From: Candidatus Rokuibacteriota bacterium
GTDB taxonomy: Bacteria > Methylomirabilota > Methylomirabilia > Rokubacteriales > CSP1-6
Direction of reading: 5' to 3'
Assembly (NCBI GenBank): GCA_016184365.1
Contig: JACPCW010000125.1
Location: 1 to 39,005 of the forward strand
DNA length: 39,005 nucleotides
Shown: positions 14,840 through 22,864 of the stretch, in pieces
Layout: each line of letters begins with the position of its first letter
How positions within the stretch are numbered: position 1 is the first letter of the stretch
Made by a program: the position numbers and the translations under genes
The notes under the pieces: model-generated
The model's input: only the letters and a program-made list of their open reading frames with translations
Database searches by the model: none
Told to the model about the DNA's origin: nothing

Positions 14840-14876
14840 AAGTCGACCTGGACCGCTTGCGCCTTCAGGTCGACTT
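14840..14876. terminator. Perfect 11-bp inverted repeat after the small-protein gene, possible terminator
   Basis: AAGTCGACCTG (14840-14850) pairs perfectly with CAGGTCGACTT (14866-14876) around a 15-base loop. It sits between the stop of the small exported-protein gene and the start of uvrD. The lack of a T-run makes Rho-independent termination uncertain, and it could equally be a protein-binding site. Confidence 0.4.
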
Positions 14877-14987
14877 GCGAGCGGTCAGCAGGCTGTGATC
14901 CATCCCCGGAAGAACCGTCGTCCAGTCCGGCGCAGTCGTCATGACCGATACAGTAAATCGAATCGAGCGCGGTAAGATACCGCCCGA

Positions 14988-17900
14988 ATGGCAGACCGAA
15001 TCCTCGACGGCCTGAACCAGGCGCAGCGCGAGGCGGTCACTCACGACCTCGGTCCGCTCCTCATCGTCGCCGGCGCCGGCACCGGCAAGACCACCGTCAT
15101 CACCCGGCGCATCGCGCATCTCATCGCGCACGGCCACGCGCGCCCCTCGGAGATCCTGGCGCTCACGTTCACCGACAAGGCCGCCGCCGAGATGGAAGAG
15201 CGCGTCGACCAGCTCGTGCCGTACGGCTACGCCGACGTCGAGATCTCCACGTTCCACGCCTTCGGCGACCAGCTGCTCCGCGGACATTCGCTCGAGATCG
15301 GGCTGCCCAACGACTTTCGCGTCCTGAGCCGGCCGGAGCAGGTGATCTTCTTCAGCGACCGGCTGTTCGAGCTGCCGCTCGCCCGCTACCGCCCGCTCGG
15401 GGATCCGACGCGGCACCTCAAAGCGATCATCACGCTCGTCAGCCGGTGCAAGGACGAGGACATCTCGCCCGAGGATTACCGCGCGTGCGCCGAGCGGATG
15501 GCGGCGCAGGTGGCGGCGGCGCCGGAAGACGCGGACCTCGAGGATCACGCGGCGGCGCAGACCGAGCTCGCGGCCGCGTACGCGCGCTACCAGGAGCTGA
15601 TGGCGCGCGAAGGCAAGATCGACTTCGGCGACCAGATCGTCCTCGCGCTCCGCCTGCTGCGCACGCGCGCGCACGTCCTGAACTATTACCAGCGGCGCTT
15701 CAAGTACGTGCTCGTCGACGAGTTCCAGGATACGAACTACGCGCAGTTCGAGCTGGTGAAATTGCTCGTCGCGCGACATCGCAACGTCGCCGTCGTGGCC
15801 GACGACGATCAGTGCCTGCCGCCCGGGACGATGGTGGAAACACCGACCGGAGCGCGGCCGATCGAGACGATCCAGCAGGGCGACGAAGTCGTCACGGGCA
15901 TCGGGAAGGGCTTCGCCGGCGTGAGCCGCGTGACGCGCACGTTCAGCCGCCAGGTCCACACGGTGTTCCGGACGTTCGAAATGGAATCGGGCCGACGGAT
16001 CACCGCCACCTACAACCACAAGATGTTCTGCTACGTCCCGCGCCGGGTGACGTCACGCGATCGCACGTACGTCTACCTGATGGAGCGCAAGGGTTACGGC
16101 TGGCGCATCGGCGTCACCAACGACCTCGCCACCAGGCTCTGTCTCGAGCGGTCCGCGGACCGCATCGTGGCCGTCCGCGCGTGCGACACCGAGGCCGAGG
16201 CACGGTACTACGAGACGCTGTACTCGCTGACGTATGGCATCCCGACGCTTCCATTCAAGCCACGCAGCCGCATGATGATCGTCGGCCCGTACCTCGACCG
16301 GCTCTTCAGCGAAGTCGACACGCACAAGGCCGCGGAGCGGCTGGCCGCCGCGCTGGGCATCGACCTGAACGCGCATCACTGCGCCCTCGGCGGCGTGCAC
16401 CGCGGCGGGCAGTCGCGCGCGAAGGTCATCGTGCGCATGTGCTACCGGCGCCATACCGTCAAGGCGGGCAACCGCCTCGTGCGCGCAGCGCAAGTCCTCC
16501 ATAACGTCCATGTCGAGACCTCTGTACCTGAGATCGTCGAGCGTTTACGCGCGACCGGATTGAAGCTCCATCGCACGCGTCGCGGGTGCTTCCTGCGCGT
16601 CGCGGATGCATCGCTGCAGGAAGTCGGGCGGCTCGCCGAATACCTGTGGGACGTGACCAACGGCATCTTCGAAATCCGCTTCACGGTCGGCAAGATCGGT
16701 CAGAAAGCCAAGGCGGCGCTCGTCATGCCGGCGAGCAATGTCGCGGCCGGTCATTACCTGCCAGTGCTCCACGGAACGCGCATCCGCTATGAACGCGTCG
16801 TGCGTGTGACCGAAGAGCTTCGGGCGAGCACTGTCCACGACCTCGAGATCGACAAGACGCACAACTTCGTCGCCGATGGCGTCGTCGTGCACAACTCGAT
16901 CTACAAGTGGCGCGGCGCCGCGATCTCGAACGTGCTCGGCTTCGTGAGCCACTACACCGACACGCGCCAGATCGTGCTCACCGAGAACTTCCGCTCGCAC
17001 CAGGCGATCCTCGACTCCGCGTATCGCCTCATCCAGAACAACAACCCCGACCGCCTCGAAGTGAAGAGCGGCATCGTGAAAGATCTCGTCGCCGTGCGCG
17101 AGCCGCCCGGCCCGGAGCCGCGGCATCTGCACTACGAGACCTCGACGCAGGAAGCCGACGCCGTCGCGCACATGATCCGCTCTGGCATCGAGCAGGGCGC
17201 GTGGAAGCCGAGCGACGTCGCGATCCTCGTGCGGTCCAACGACGCCGCCGATCCGTTCCTGCGCTCGCTGAATCTTCGCGGTGTCCCGTGGACGTTCTCC
17301 GGCAACGCCGGCCTGTACGGCCGGCCGGAAGTGCGGTTGCTCCTCGCGTTCCTGCGCGCCGTCGCGCACCCGGACGATTCGGTCAGCGTCCACTACCTGG
17401 CGTCGTCGGCGCTCTACCAGGTGCCGATCGTCGACCTCACGCGCTGCGCGACGCACGCCGACCGCAAGCATCGCTGGCTCTTCGACGTGCTGCGCGAGGC
17501 GTCCGACATTCCCGAGCTCGCCGGCGAGCTCACGGACGAGGCGCGCATCGCCGTCCGCCATCTCGTCGCCGACCTCGTGCGGTACATGGAGCTCGGCCGC
17601 GAGATGCCGACGGGCGAGCTGCTCTACCAGTTCCTCGTCGACTCGGGCTGGCTCGCGCGCATGTCCAAGGCGGCAACCGCGCGCGACGAAGCCGAGGTGC
17701 AGAACATCTCGAAGTTCTTCCGCCGCATCCAGGATGCGTCGAAGGCGCTGCGCTACGACAACGTCCGGGAGTTCGTGAAGCACCTGGACGCGCTGATCGA
17801 CGCGGGCGAGGACCCGGCGGTCGCCGAGGCCGACGTGGAAACGCCGGCCGTGCGCGTGCTCACCGTGCACAAGGCGAAGGGCCTCGAGTTCCCGGTCGTG

Positions 17901-18992
17901 TTCCTCGTGCACGTCGTCCAGGGCAAGTTCCCGGTGCAGCGCCGGCGGGATTCGCTCGAGCTGCCGGCGGAGCTCATCAAGGACATCCTGCCGACCGGCG
18001 ACTTCCACATCCAGGAAGAGCGCCGCCTGTTCTACGTCGGCATGACGCGCGCGCGCCGCGAGCTCATCATGACCAGCGCGCGCGATTACGGCGGCGCCCG
18101 CGAGCGGAAGGTGAGCCAGTTCGTGCTCGAGGCGCTCGACCTGCCGAAGGACGCCGCGCGGCCGTTCCGCGGCAAGGCCGTCGAGGAGATCGAGCGCTTC
18201 GCGCCGCCGCCGGCCCGGGACGGCACCGAGCCGGCGCCGATCGGCGACGAGGAAGAGCTGCTGCTCAGCCACAAGCAGGTCGACGACTACCAGACGTGTC
18301 CTTTGAAGTACCGCTACGTGCACCAGCTGCGCGTGCCGATCCTGCGCCATCACACCGTGGTGTACGGCAGCACCATCCACGCGGTGGTCGAGTTCTATCT
18401 GAAGCGCCGCGCGGAAGGGAACTACACGACGCTCGACGACCTGCTCGCCGAGTACGACAAGAAGTGGCTGAACCAGGGCTTCCTCACGTGGGAGCACCAG
18501 ACGGCGCGCAAGGCGGCGGGCCGCGAGGCGCTGACGCGGTTCTGGCACCAGGAGGAAGCCGACGGCACCAAGCCGACGCACGTCGAAAAGGACTTCGCGT
18601 TCTCGATCGGCAACAACCGCGTGCGCGGCCGGTACGATCGCGTCGACGAAGACCTGCTCGGCGCGGTGATCATCGACTACAAGACCAGCGAGGTCACGAA
18701 GCAGAAGGACGCCGACCGCCGCGTCGCCGGCAACCTGCAGCTCAAGATGTACTCGCTGGCGTGGCGCGAGATGACCGGCGTGCTGCCGCAGCGCGTGGAG
18801 CTGCGGTTCATCGAGTCGCACGTGACCGGGCGCCACACGCCGACCGAGGACGACCTGGAGGAAGCGACGGAGGCGGTGACGGCGGCCGCCGCCGGGATTC
18901 GCGCGCGCCGGTTCGACGCGACGCCGTCGTTCAACGCGTGTCGCTACTGCGCCTACGAGCAGATCTGCCCGTACACCGCGACGCGGGAGTGA
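14988..18992 (+). CDS. UvrD/PcrA-type superfamily 1 helicase with C-terminal PD-(D/E)XK nuclease, interrupted by an intein
   Basis: The precursor is 1334 residues; removing the intein (276-636) leaves about 973. The helicase part has a Q motif (LNQAQREAV), Walker A AGAGTGKTT (K34), motif Ia TFTDKAAAEM, Walker B VDEFQDTN (D244, E245), and motif III split by the intein as ADDDQ / SIYKWRGA. It also has motif IV LTENFRSH, motif V VLTVHKAKGLEFP and motif VI LFYVGMTRARREL. The C-terminal domain resembles the AddB/RecB-like nuclease fold: SHKQVDDYQTCPLKYRYV, GRYDRVDE and IDYKT (D1230, K1232). Cysteines C1104, C1318, C1321 and C1327 are spaced like the Fe-S cluster ligands of AddB-type nucleases. It probably processes DNA ends or repairs DNA in the cytoplasm. 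A degenerate promoter-like TAAGAT lies at 14973. A 126-bp copy of codons 48-89 occurs at 9946. Confidence 0.93.
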   Translation: MADRILDGLNQAQREAVTHDLGPLLIVAGAGTGKTTVITRRIAHLIAHGHARPSEILALTFTDKAAAEMEERVDQLVPYGYADVEISTFHAFGDQLLRGHSLEIGLPNDFRVLSRPEQVIFFSDRLFELPLARYRPLGDPTRHLKAIITLVSRCKDEDISPEDYRACAERMAAQVAAAPEDADLEDHAAAQTELAAAYARYQELMAREGKIDFGDQIVLALRLLRTRAHVLNYYQRRFKYVLVDEFQDTNYAQFELVKLLVARHRNVAVVADDDQCLPPGTMVETPTGARPIETIQQGDEVVTGIGKGFAGVSRVTRTFSRQVHTVFRTFEMESGRRITATYNHKMFCYVPRRVTSRDRTYVYLMERKGYGWRIGVTNDLATRLCLERSADRIVAVRACDTEAEARYYETLYSLTYGIPTLPFKPRSRMMIVGPYLDRLFSEVDTHKAAERLAAALGIDLNAHHCALGGVHRGGQSRAKVIVRMCYRRHTVKAGNRLVRAAQVLHNVHVETSVPEIVERLRATGLKLHRTRRGCFLRVADASLQEVGRLAEYLWDVTNGIFEIRFTVGKIGQKAKAALVMPASNVAAGHYLPVLHGTRIRYERVVRVTEELRASTVHDLEIDKTHNFVADGVVVHNSIYKWRGAAISNVLGFVSHYTDTRQIVLTENFRSHQAILDSAYRLIQNNNPDRLEVKSGIVKDLVAVREPPGPEPRHLHYETSTQEADAVAHMIRSGIEQGAWKPSDVAILVRSNDAADPFLRSLNLRGVPWTFSGNAGLYGRPEVRLLLAFLRAVAHPDDSVSVHYLASSALYQVPIVDLTRCATHADRKHRWLFDVLREASDIPELAGELTDEARIAVRHLVADLVRYMELGREMPTGELLYQFLVDSGWLARMSKAATARDEAEVQNISKFFRRIQDASKALRYDNVREFVKHLDALIDAGEDPAVAEADVETPAVRVLTVHKAKGLEFPVVFLVHVVQGKFPVQRRRDSLELPAELIKDILPTGDFHIQEERRLFYVGMTRARRELIMTSARDYGGARERKVSQFVLEALDLPKDAARPFRGKAVEEIERFAPPPARDGTEPAPIGDEEELLLSHKQVDDYQTCPLKYRYVHQLRVPILRHHTVVYGSTIHAVVEFYLKRRAEGNYTTLDDLLAEYDKKWLNQGFLTWEHQTARKAAGREALTRFWHQEEADGTKPTHVEKDFAFSIGNNRVRGRYDRVDEDLLGAVIIDYKTSEVTKQKDADRRVAGNLQLKMYSLAWREMTGVLPQRVELRFIESHVTGRHTPTEDDLEEATEAVTAAAAGIRARRFDATPSFNACRYCAYEQICPYTATRE
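15813..16895 (+). mobile_element. Intein with GIY-YIG-like endonuclease domain inserted in UvrD motif III
   Basis: This is an in-frame 361-residue protein intron (precursor residues 276-636). Block A starts at C276 (CLPPGTMVETPTGARPIE, GDEVVTG). Block B is RRITATYNHKMF with the T-x-x-H pattern. Blocks F and G are VHDLEIDKTHNFVADG and VVVHN, ending at N636, with S637 as the first C-extein residue. These are the residues needed for canonical splicing. The joined exteins restore ADDDQSIYKWRGA. Between the splicing blocks, residues 361-413 resemble the GIY-YIG fold rather than LAGLIDADG: YVYLMERKGYGW (Y361, Y363), then RIGVTNDLATRL (G375, R383) and ARYYETLYS (E409). The second Tyr of the motif is replaced by Arg373, so nuclease activity is uncertain. 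Residues ~430-590 are unassigned and may bind DNA. Confidence 0.9.
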
Positions 18993-19011
18993 CCGGCACG
19001 GGAGGTCCGCC

Positions 19012-20073
19012 ATGACCGAGCTCGACAAGCGACGTGTTCAGGAGTTCGCCCGATCCCTGTTCGGTCATTACACGAGCGGCCTCCTGACGCTGATGGTCGA
19101 CATCGGGCACAAGACCGGCCTGTTCGAAGCGCTGGCGCGCGGCGCGGCGACGAGCGCGGAGCTCGCCGAGCGCGCCGCCCTCGACGAGCGTTACGTTCGC
19201 GAGTGGCTGGGTGCGGTCACGACCGGCGGCCTCGTCGAGTACGACGCGACGTCGGGCGTCTTCACGCTCCCGCCGGAGCACGCGGTCTGCCTCACGGGAA
19301 CGTCGAGCCGGAACCTCGCCGCGAACAGCCAGGTCCTCGCGATGCTCGCGCAGCGGCTCTCGCGCGTCGCGACCTGCTTTCGTACCGGTGGCGGCGTGCC
19401 GTACGCCGAGTTCCGGCCGGACTTCACCGACTACCAGGATGGCTCGTGGCGCCTGCTCTACGACGGTCTCCTGATCAAGGGCTTCCTGCCGGCCGCGAAG
19501 GGCCTGCCCGAGCGACTCCGCGCGGGTATTCGCGTCGCGGACGTCGGGTGCGGCACGGGCCACGCGGTCAATCTCATGGCGCGCGAATTTCCCGCCTCGA
19601 CGTTCACGGGCTATGACTTCAGCGCCGAGGCGATCGATCGAGCGCGCGGGGAAGCCGATCGCATGGGAGTGCCGAACGCGCGATTCGAGGCGCTCGACGT
19701 CACCACGCTGCCCGCCGAGCCGAAGTTCGACCTGATCACGAGCTTCGACGCGATCCACGACCAGCGCGACCCGGCGACGACGCTCCGGCGCATCGCCGGC
19801 GCGCTCGCGCCGAACGGCCTGTACTTCATGCTCGAGCCGCGCGCGGCGACGAAGCTCGAGGCGAACGTGGGCAATCCCTTTGCGCCGTACCTCTACGGCA
19901 TGAGCGTGCTGCACTGCATGACCGTGTCGCTCGCGGACGGCGGCGCCGGGCTCGGCACGGCGTGGGGAGAGGACAAGGCGCGCCAGATGCTGCGCGAGGC
20001 GGGCTTCACGTCGATCGAGGTCGTCGCCGCGCCGGGGCCGCAGAACAGCATCTACATCTGCCGGAAGGGCTGA
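19012..20073 (+). CDS. Class I SAM-dependent methyltransferase with winged-helix N-terminal domain
   Basis: A 353-residue protein. The N-terminal ~90 residues form a helix-turn-helix-like domain (GHKTGLFEALARG, TSAELAERAALDERYVREWL) as in Rv2258c-type methyltransferases, where it covers the active site or mediates dimerisation. The Rossmann domain has motif I VADVGCGTGHAVN (D177), FTGYDFSAEAI, the acidic motif II region ARFEALDVTTLP, and FDLITSFDAIHD. The C-terminus GFTSIEVVAAPG-QNSIYICRK closes the fold. The start is supported by a GGGAGG eight bases upstream. It lies 19 bases downstream of uvrD. Substrate is unknown; a small-molecule or natural-product acceptor is likely. Confidence 0.85.
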   Translation: MTELDKRRVQEFARSLFGHYTSGLLTLMVDIGHKTGLFEALARGAATSAELAERAALDERYVREWLGAVTTGGLVEYDATSGVFTLPPEHAVCLTGTSSRNLAANSQVLAMLAQRLSRVATCFRTGGGVPYAEFRPDFTDYQDGSWRLLYDGLLIKGFLPAAKGLPERLRAGIRVADVGCGTGHAVNLMAREFPASTFTGYDFSAEAIDRARGEADRMGVPNARFEALDVTTLPAEPKFDLITSFDAIHDQRDPATTLRRIAGALAPNGLYFMLEPRAATKLEANVGNPFAPYLYGMSVLHCMTVSLADGGAGLGTAWGEDKARQMLREAGFTSIEVVAAPGPQNSIYICRKG

Positions 20074-20199
20074 TCGCGTACGCTTGGGCCGCGGCGATGA
20101 AGGACGCGCTGCGGGACGGCGTTCCATGGTGTTCGCGCTGCAGGATGCAGGCTGGGCCGCCGAGCGGGTGATTCCGGCCGAGGACCTCGGGGAGGCGCG

Positions 20200-20380
20200 A
20201 TGCTGAGAACACCGCTCTGTGACGTCCTCGGCATCGACGCGCCGATCATCCTGGCGCCCATGGGGTCCGCCACGTCCGCCGAGTTCGCGGCGGCCGTCTC
20301 CAACCAGGGCGGGCTCGGCGGCATCGGGACGCTGTTCCGCACCGCGGCCGCCATCAAGCGCGACATTGCGGAACGCGCCC
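20200..20380 (+). pseudogene. N-terminal fragment of a nitronate monooxygenase
   Basis: A good ribosome binding site (GGGGAGG) precedes the ATG at 20200. The frame then reads LRTPLCDVLGIDAPIILAP, MGSATSAEFAAAVSNQGG, LGGIGTLFRTAAAIKRDI. This is the characteristic FMN-binding N-terminus of nitronate monooxygenase (2-nitropropane dioxygenase family, about 320 residues when whole). Similarity ends after ~60 residues at about 20380, so the catalytic barrel is lost. The 126 bases upstream contain a short unassigned frame (FALQDAGWAAERVIPAEDL). Confidence 0.72.
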
Positions 20381-20503
20381 GTGTGGCGGCCGGACGACTC
20401 GATCGACCGCGCGTGGGAGACGCAGCTCTATGGCCACTACGGCCGGCCCGGGTACTGGGAGCGTCCTCCCGAGCGCTGGATGGTGTGGCCGTACGCGGCG
20501 TAG
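20370..20503 (+). pseudogene. Unrecognised C-terminal gene fragment joined to the nitronate monooxygenase remnant
   Basis: In a different frame from the upstream nitronate monooxygenase remnant, this stretch reads VWRPDDSIDRAWETQLYG, HYGRPGYWERPPERW, then MVWPYAA and a TAG at 20501-20503. The tyrosine/tryptophan-rich composition looks like real coding sequence, with an intact stop, but no start is available and I do not recognise the family. It appears to be the last ~40 residues of a gene whose body was deleted. Its stop is 12 bases from the convergent acyl-CoA dehydrogenase stop. Confidence 0.35.
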
Positions 20504-20515
20504 CCGCGGGCCCCG

Positions 20516-21643
20516 TCAGAAACGCGCGGCGGCGACGACCTCGCGGCACTGGGTCGCGGTGCCGAGCGCGAACTCCAGGTACTTCGCGCGCTTGAAATAG
20601 AAATGGAGATCGTGCTCCCACGTGAAGCCGATGCCGCCGTGGACCTGGATGGCGTGGCCGGCGACGGAGCGGAACATCTCCGTCGCGAGCGCCTTCGCCA
20701 TCGCCGCCGCGACGCCCGCGTCCGGCGCCCGCGTGTCCACCGCCCACGCGGCGTAGTACGCGCCTGACCGCGTCGTCTCGTGCGCGACGAGCATGTCGGC
20801 GCACGTGTGCTTGATCGCCTGGAAGCTGCCGATGGGCTTGCCGAACTGGTGCCGCACCTTCGCGTAGTCGACCGCCAGCTGGAGCGCCCGCTCGGCGCCG
20901 CCCACGGCCTGGAGCGCGATGGCGGCGCGGGCGGCGTCGAGCATGCGCTCGAACGTGCCGCGCGCGCGCCCGGGTTCCCCGATCACCCGGCCGGGACCGA
21001 CGCGCGCGCCGGTCACCGTCAGCGCGCTCGTCCGAAACGTCGGATCGAGGCCCTCGACCCGTTCCCAGGAGATCCCGGGATCGCCGCGCTCGAGCAGGAT
21101 CAGCGAGACGTCGTGCGTGCCGCTGCCGTTCATGCGCGCCGCGAGCAGCACGACGTCGGCGATCTCGCCGAACGGGACGAGCAGCGCCTCGCCGTCGAGC
21201 ACGAGATCCGATCCCTCGCGATGCGCGCGCACGCCGAGTCCGGCGGGCAGCGGCAGTCCCTCGGACCCGCCGAGCGCGACCGTCGCGACGACGTCGCCGC
21301 TCGCGATGCCCGGCAGCCAGCGCTTCTGGAGGCGAGGCCCCGCGTCCGCGAGCGCGAGCGGCAGCATGACGGCTGTCTCGACGATCGGCGCAGGGAGCAG
21401 CGCCCGGCCGCTCTCCTCGAGCAGCAGCGCCAGGTCGAGGAATCCGAGCGCGAGGCCGCCGTGCTCCTCGGGCACCAGGACCGCGCTCGATCCGAGCTCC
21501 GCGAGACCGCGCCACACGTCGCGATCGAAGCCGGTCTCGGTCCCGAGCATCTCCCGCAGCCGGGTCGTGGGCAGGCGCGCGTCGAGGAGCTCGCGCGCGC
21601 TGTCCCGGCCCATGTACTGCTCCTTGCTGAAGTCGAAGTACAT
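20516..21643 (-). CDS. Acyl-CoA dehydrogenase (second of an adjacent pair)
   Basis: A 375-residue FAD-dependent acyl-CoA dehydrogenase. It starts MYFDFSKEQYMGRDSARE; the longer frame upstream overlaps the next gene and is arginine/serine-rich. The family features are LVPEEHGGLALGFLDLALL, LEESGRALLPAPIVE, a short middle beta-domain, and the C-terminal helical domain with YAKVRHQFGKPIGSFQAIKH. The C-terminal block VHGGIGFTWEHDLHFYFKRAK contains a WEHD acidic motif common in this sub-group. The CTEPxAGSD-type loop typical of the active partner is not seen. The gene follows the other acyl-CoA dehydrogenase by 10 bases. Such adjacent unequal pairs form alpha2-beta2 heterotetramers in steroid side-chain degradation (ChsE-type in Mycobacterium). 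Heteromer formation here is inferred. Confidence 0.87.
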   Translation of the reverse strand: MYFDFSKEQYMGRDSARELLDARLPTTRLREMLGTETGFDRDVWRGLAELGSSAVLVPEEHGGLALGFLDLALLLEESGRALLPAPIVETAVMLPLALADAGPRLQKRWLPGIASGDVVATVALGGSEGLPLPAGLGVRAHREGSDLVLDGEALLVPFGEIADVVLLAARMNGSGTHDVSLILLERGDPGISWERVEGLDPTFRTSALTVTGARVGPGRVIGEPGRARGTFERMLDAARAAIALQAVGGAERALQLAVDYAKVRHQFGKPIGSFQAIKHTCADMLVAHETTRSGAYYAAWAVDTRAPDAGVAAAMAKALATEMFRSVAGHAIQVHGGIGFTWEHDLHFYFKRAKYLEFALGTATQCREVVAAARF

Positions 21644-21653
21644 GGTCGGCTCC

Positions 21654-22841
21654 TCAGCGGGGCAGGCCGAGCAGTCGCTCGGCGATGATGTTGCGCTGGA
21701 TCTGGTTCGTGCCGGAATGAATGCTGTCGCCGCGCGACTTGAGGAAGCGGAACTGCCAGCGGCCGCCTTCCTCCGCGCGCGCACCGCCCGCGATCTGCGA
21801 TGCGGGGCCCAGGATCTCGAGGGCGAGCTCCGTGATCCGCTGGTAGAGCTCGCTCCAGTAGAGCTTGACGATGGAGCCTTCGGCGCCGGCGGGCCCGCCC
21901 TGGATCTGGCGCGTCAGGTTCCGGTAGAGCGTCCAGCGCAGCATGTCGAGCTCGCTCGCGCACTGCGCCAGGCGTTGCCTGATCAGCGGCTCCTCGCTGA
22001 CCGGCTGCCCGCCGCGCCGGACCCGGCGCGCCACGTCGATCAGCTCGTCCAGCTCCACGCGGATCATGGCGTGGCGATGGAAGGCGAGCGTGCCGCGCTC
22101 GTGACTGAGCGCCGTGGCGGTGACCGGCCAGCCTTCGTTCACCGCGCCGAGGACGTTCGCGATCGGCACGCGCACGTTGTCGAAGAAGGTCTCCGCGAAC
22201 TCGCGGCTGCCCGTCATCTGGACGATGGGACGGACGGTGATGCCCGGCGTCCGCACGTCGGCGAGGAGGAACGTGATGCCCTGGTGCTTCGGCGCCTCCG
22301 GATCGGTCCGCACGAGCATGAAGATCCAGTCCGCGACCGTCGCGTAACTGGTCCAGACCTTCTGGCCGTTGACCACGAGCATGTCGCCGTCCCGGACGGC
22401 GCGGGTGCTGATGCTGGCGAGATCGGAGCCCGCGTTCGGCTCGGAGAATCCCTGACACCAGATGTCGTCACCCGAGAGGATCCGCGGCAGGAACCGCTGC
22501 TTCTGCGCCTCGGTGCCGTGGCGGATGATCGTCGGCCCGAGCAGCAGCTTCGCGCCCCGGTTCAGCTCTTCGGGCGCGCGCGCCCGCGCGATCTCCTCGA
22601 AGTAGATGACCTGCTCGATCAGCGTCGCGCCGCGGCCGCCGTACTCGCGAGGCCACGAGAGCCCCGCGTACCCGCCGGCGTGGAGCGTCCGGTCCCATTG
22701 CCGGCGCACGCGCGCCCAGTCCTCGTACGTCTTCGGGTACTCGTATCCCGGTGCGCCCCAGCCGCGCGGCAGGTTGTCCTGGAGCCACTGCCGGAGCTCG
22801 AGCCGGAACCGTTCTTCGTCCGGGGTGAACGTGAAGTCCAC
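21654..22841 (-). CDS. Acyl-CoA dehydrogenase (first of an adjacent pair)
   Basis: A 395-residue acyl-CoA dehydrogenase that would introduce the alpha-beta double bond into an acyl-CoA, passing electrons to ETF. The GTG start at 22841 (VDFTFTPDEERF) is decided by a perfect AGGAGG at 22848-22853 on the minus strand. Motifs include WPREYGGRGATLIEQVIYFEE and WCQGFSEPNAGSDLAS (the flavin loop), then VVNGQKVWTSYATVADW, ALSHERGTLAFHRHA, and the C-terminal SIHSGTNQIQRNIIAERLLGLPR with the GTNQIQRN FAD-binding pattern. It precedes the second dehydrogenase in the same operon and follows an IclR regulator by 23 bases. Cyclic, branched or bulky acyl-CoAs are likely substrates given the paired arrangement. 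Confidence 0.92.
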   Translation of the reverse strand: MDFTFTPDEERFRLELRQWLQDNLPRGWGAPGYEYPKTYEDWARVRRQWDRTLHAGGYAGLSWPREYGGRGATLIEQVIYFEEIARARAPEELNRGAKLLLGPTIIRHGTEAQKQRFLPRILSGDDIWCQGFSEPNAGSDLASISTRAVRDGDMLVVNGQKVWTSYATVADWIFMLVRTDPEAPKHQGITFLLADVRTPGITVRPIVQMTGSREFAETFFDNVRVPIANVLGAVNEGWPVTATALSHERGTLAFHRHAMIRVELDELIDVARRVRRGGQPVSEEPLIRQRLAQCASELDMLRWTLYRNLTRQIQGGPAGAEGSIVKLYWSELYQRITELALEILGPASQIAGGARAEEGGRWQFRFLKSRGDSIHSGTNQIQRNIIAERLLGLPR

Positions 22842-22847
22842 GGGGTG

Positions 22848-22853
22848 CCTCCT
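22848..22853 (-). promoter_or_regulatory. Strong ribosome binding site that fixes a GTG start
   Basis: A perfect AGGAGG on the minus strand, six bases before the GTG at 22841, decides the acyl-CoA dehydrogenase start over the in-frame upstream codons, which encode arginine-rich nonsense. Confidence 0.7.
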
Positions 22854-22864
22854 GGCGCCCGCCG

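Noticed and set aside
15813..16895. Insert in uvrD as a family-specific helicase insertion rather than an intein
   Set aside because: Cys at the start, the TxxH block, the terminal HN plus Ser, and perfect restoration of motif III after removal are diagnostic of an intein.
16545..19028. 827-codon minus-strand frame opposite the helicase
   Set aside because: The plus frame has every helicase and nuclease motif; the antisense frame is low-complexity and has no recognisable domain.
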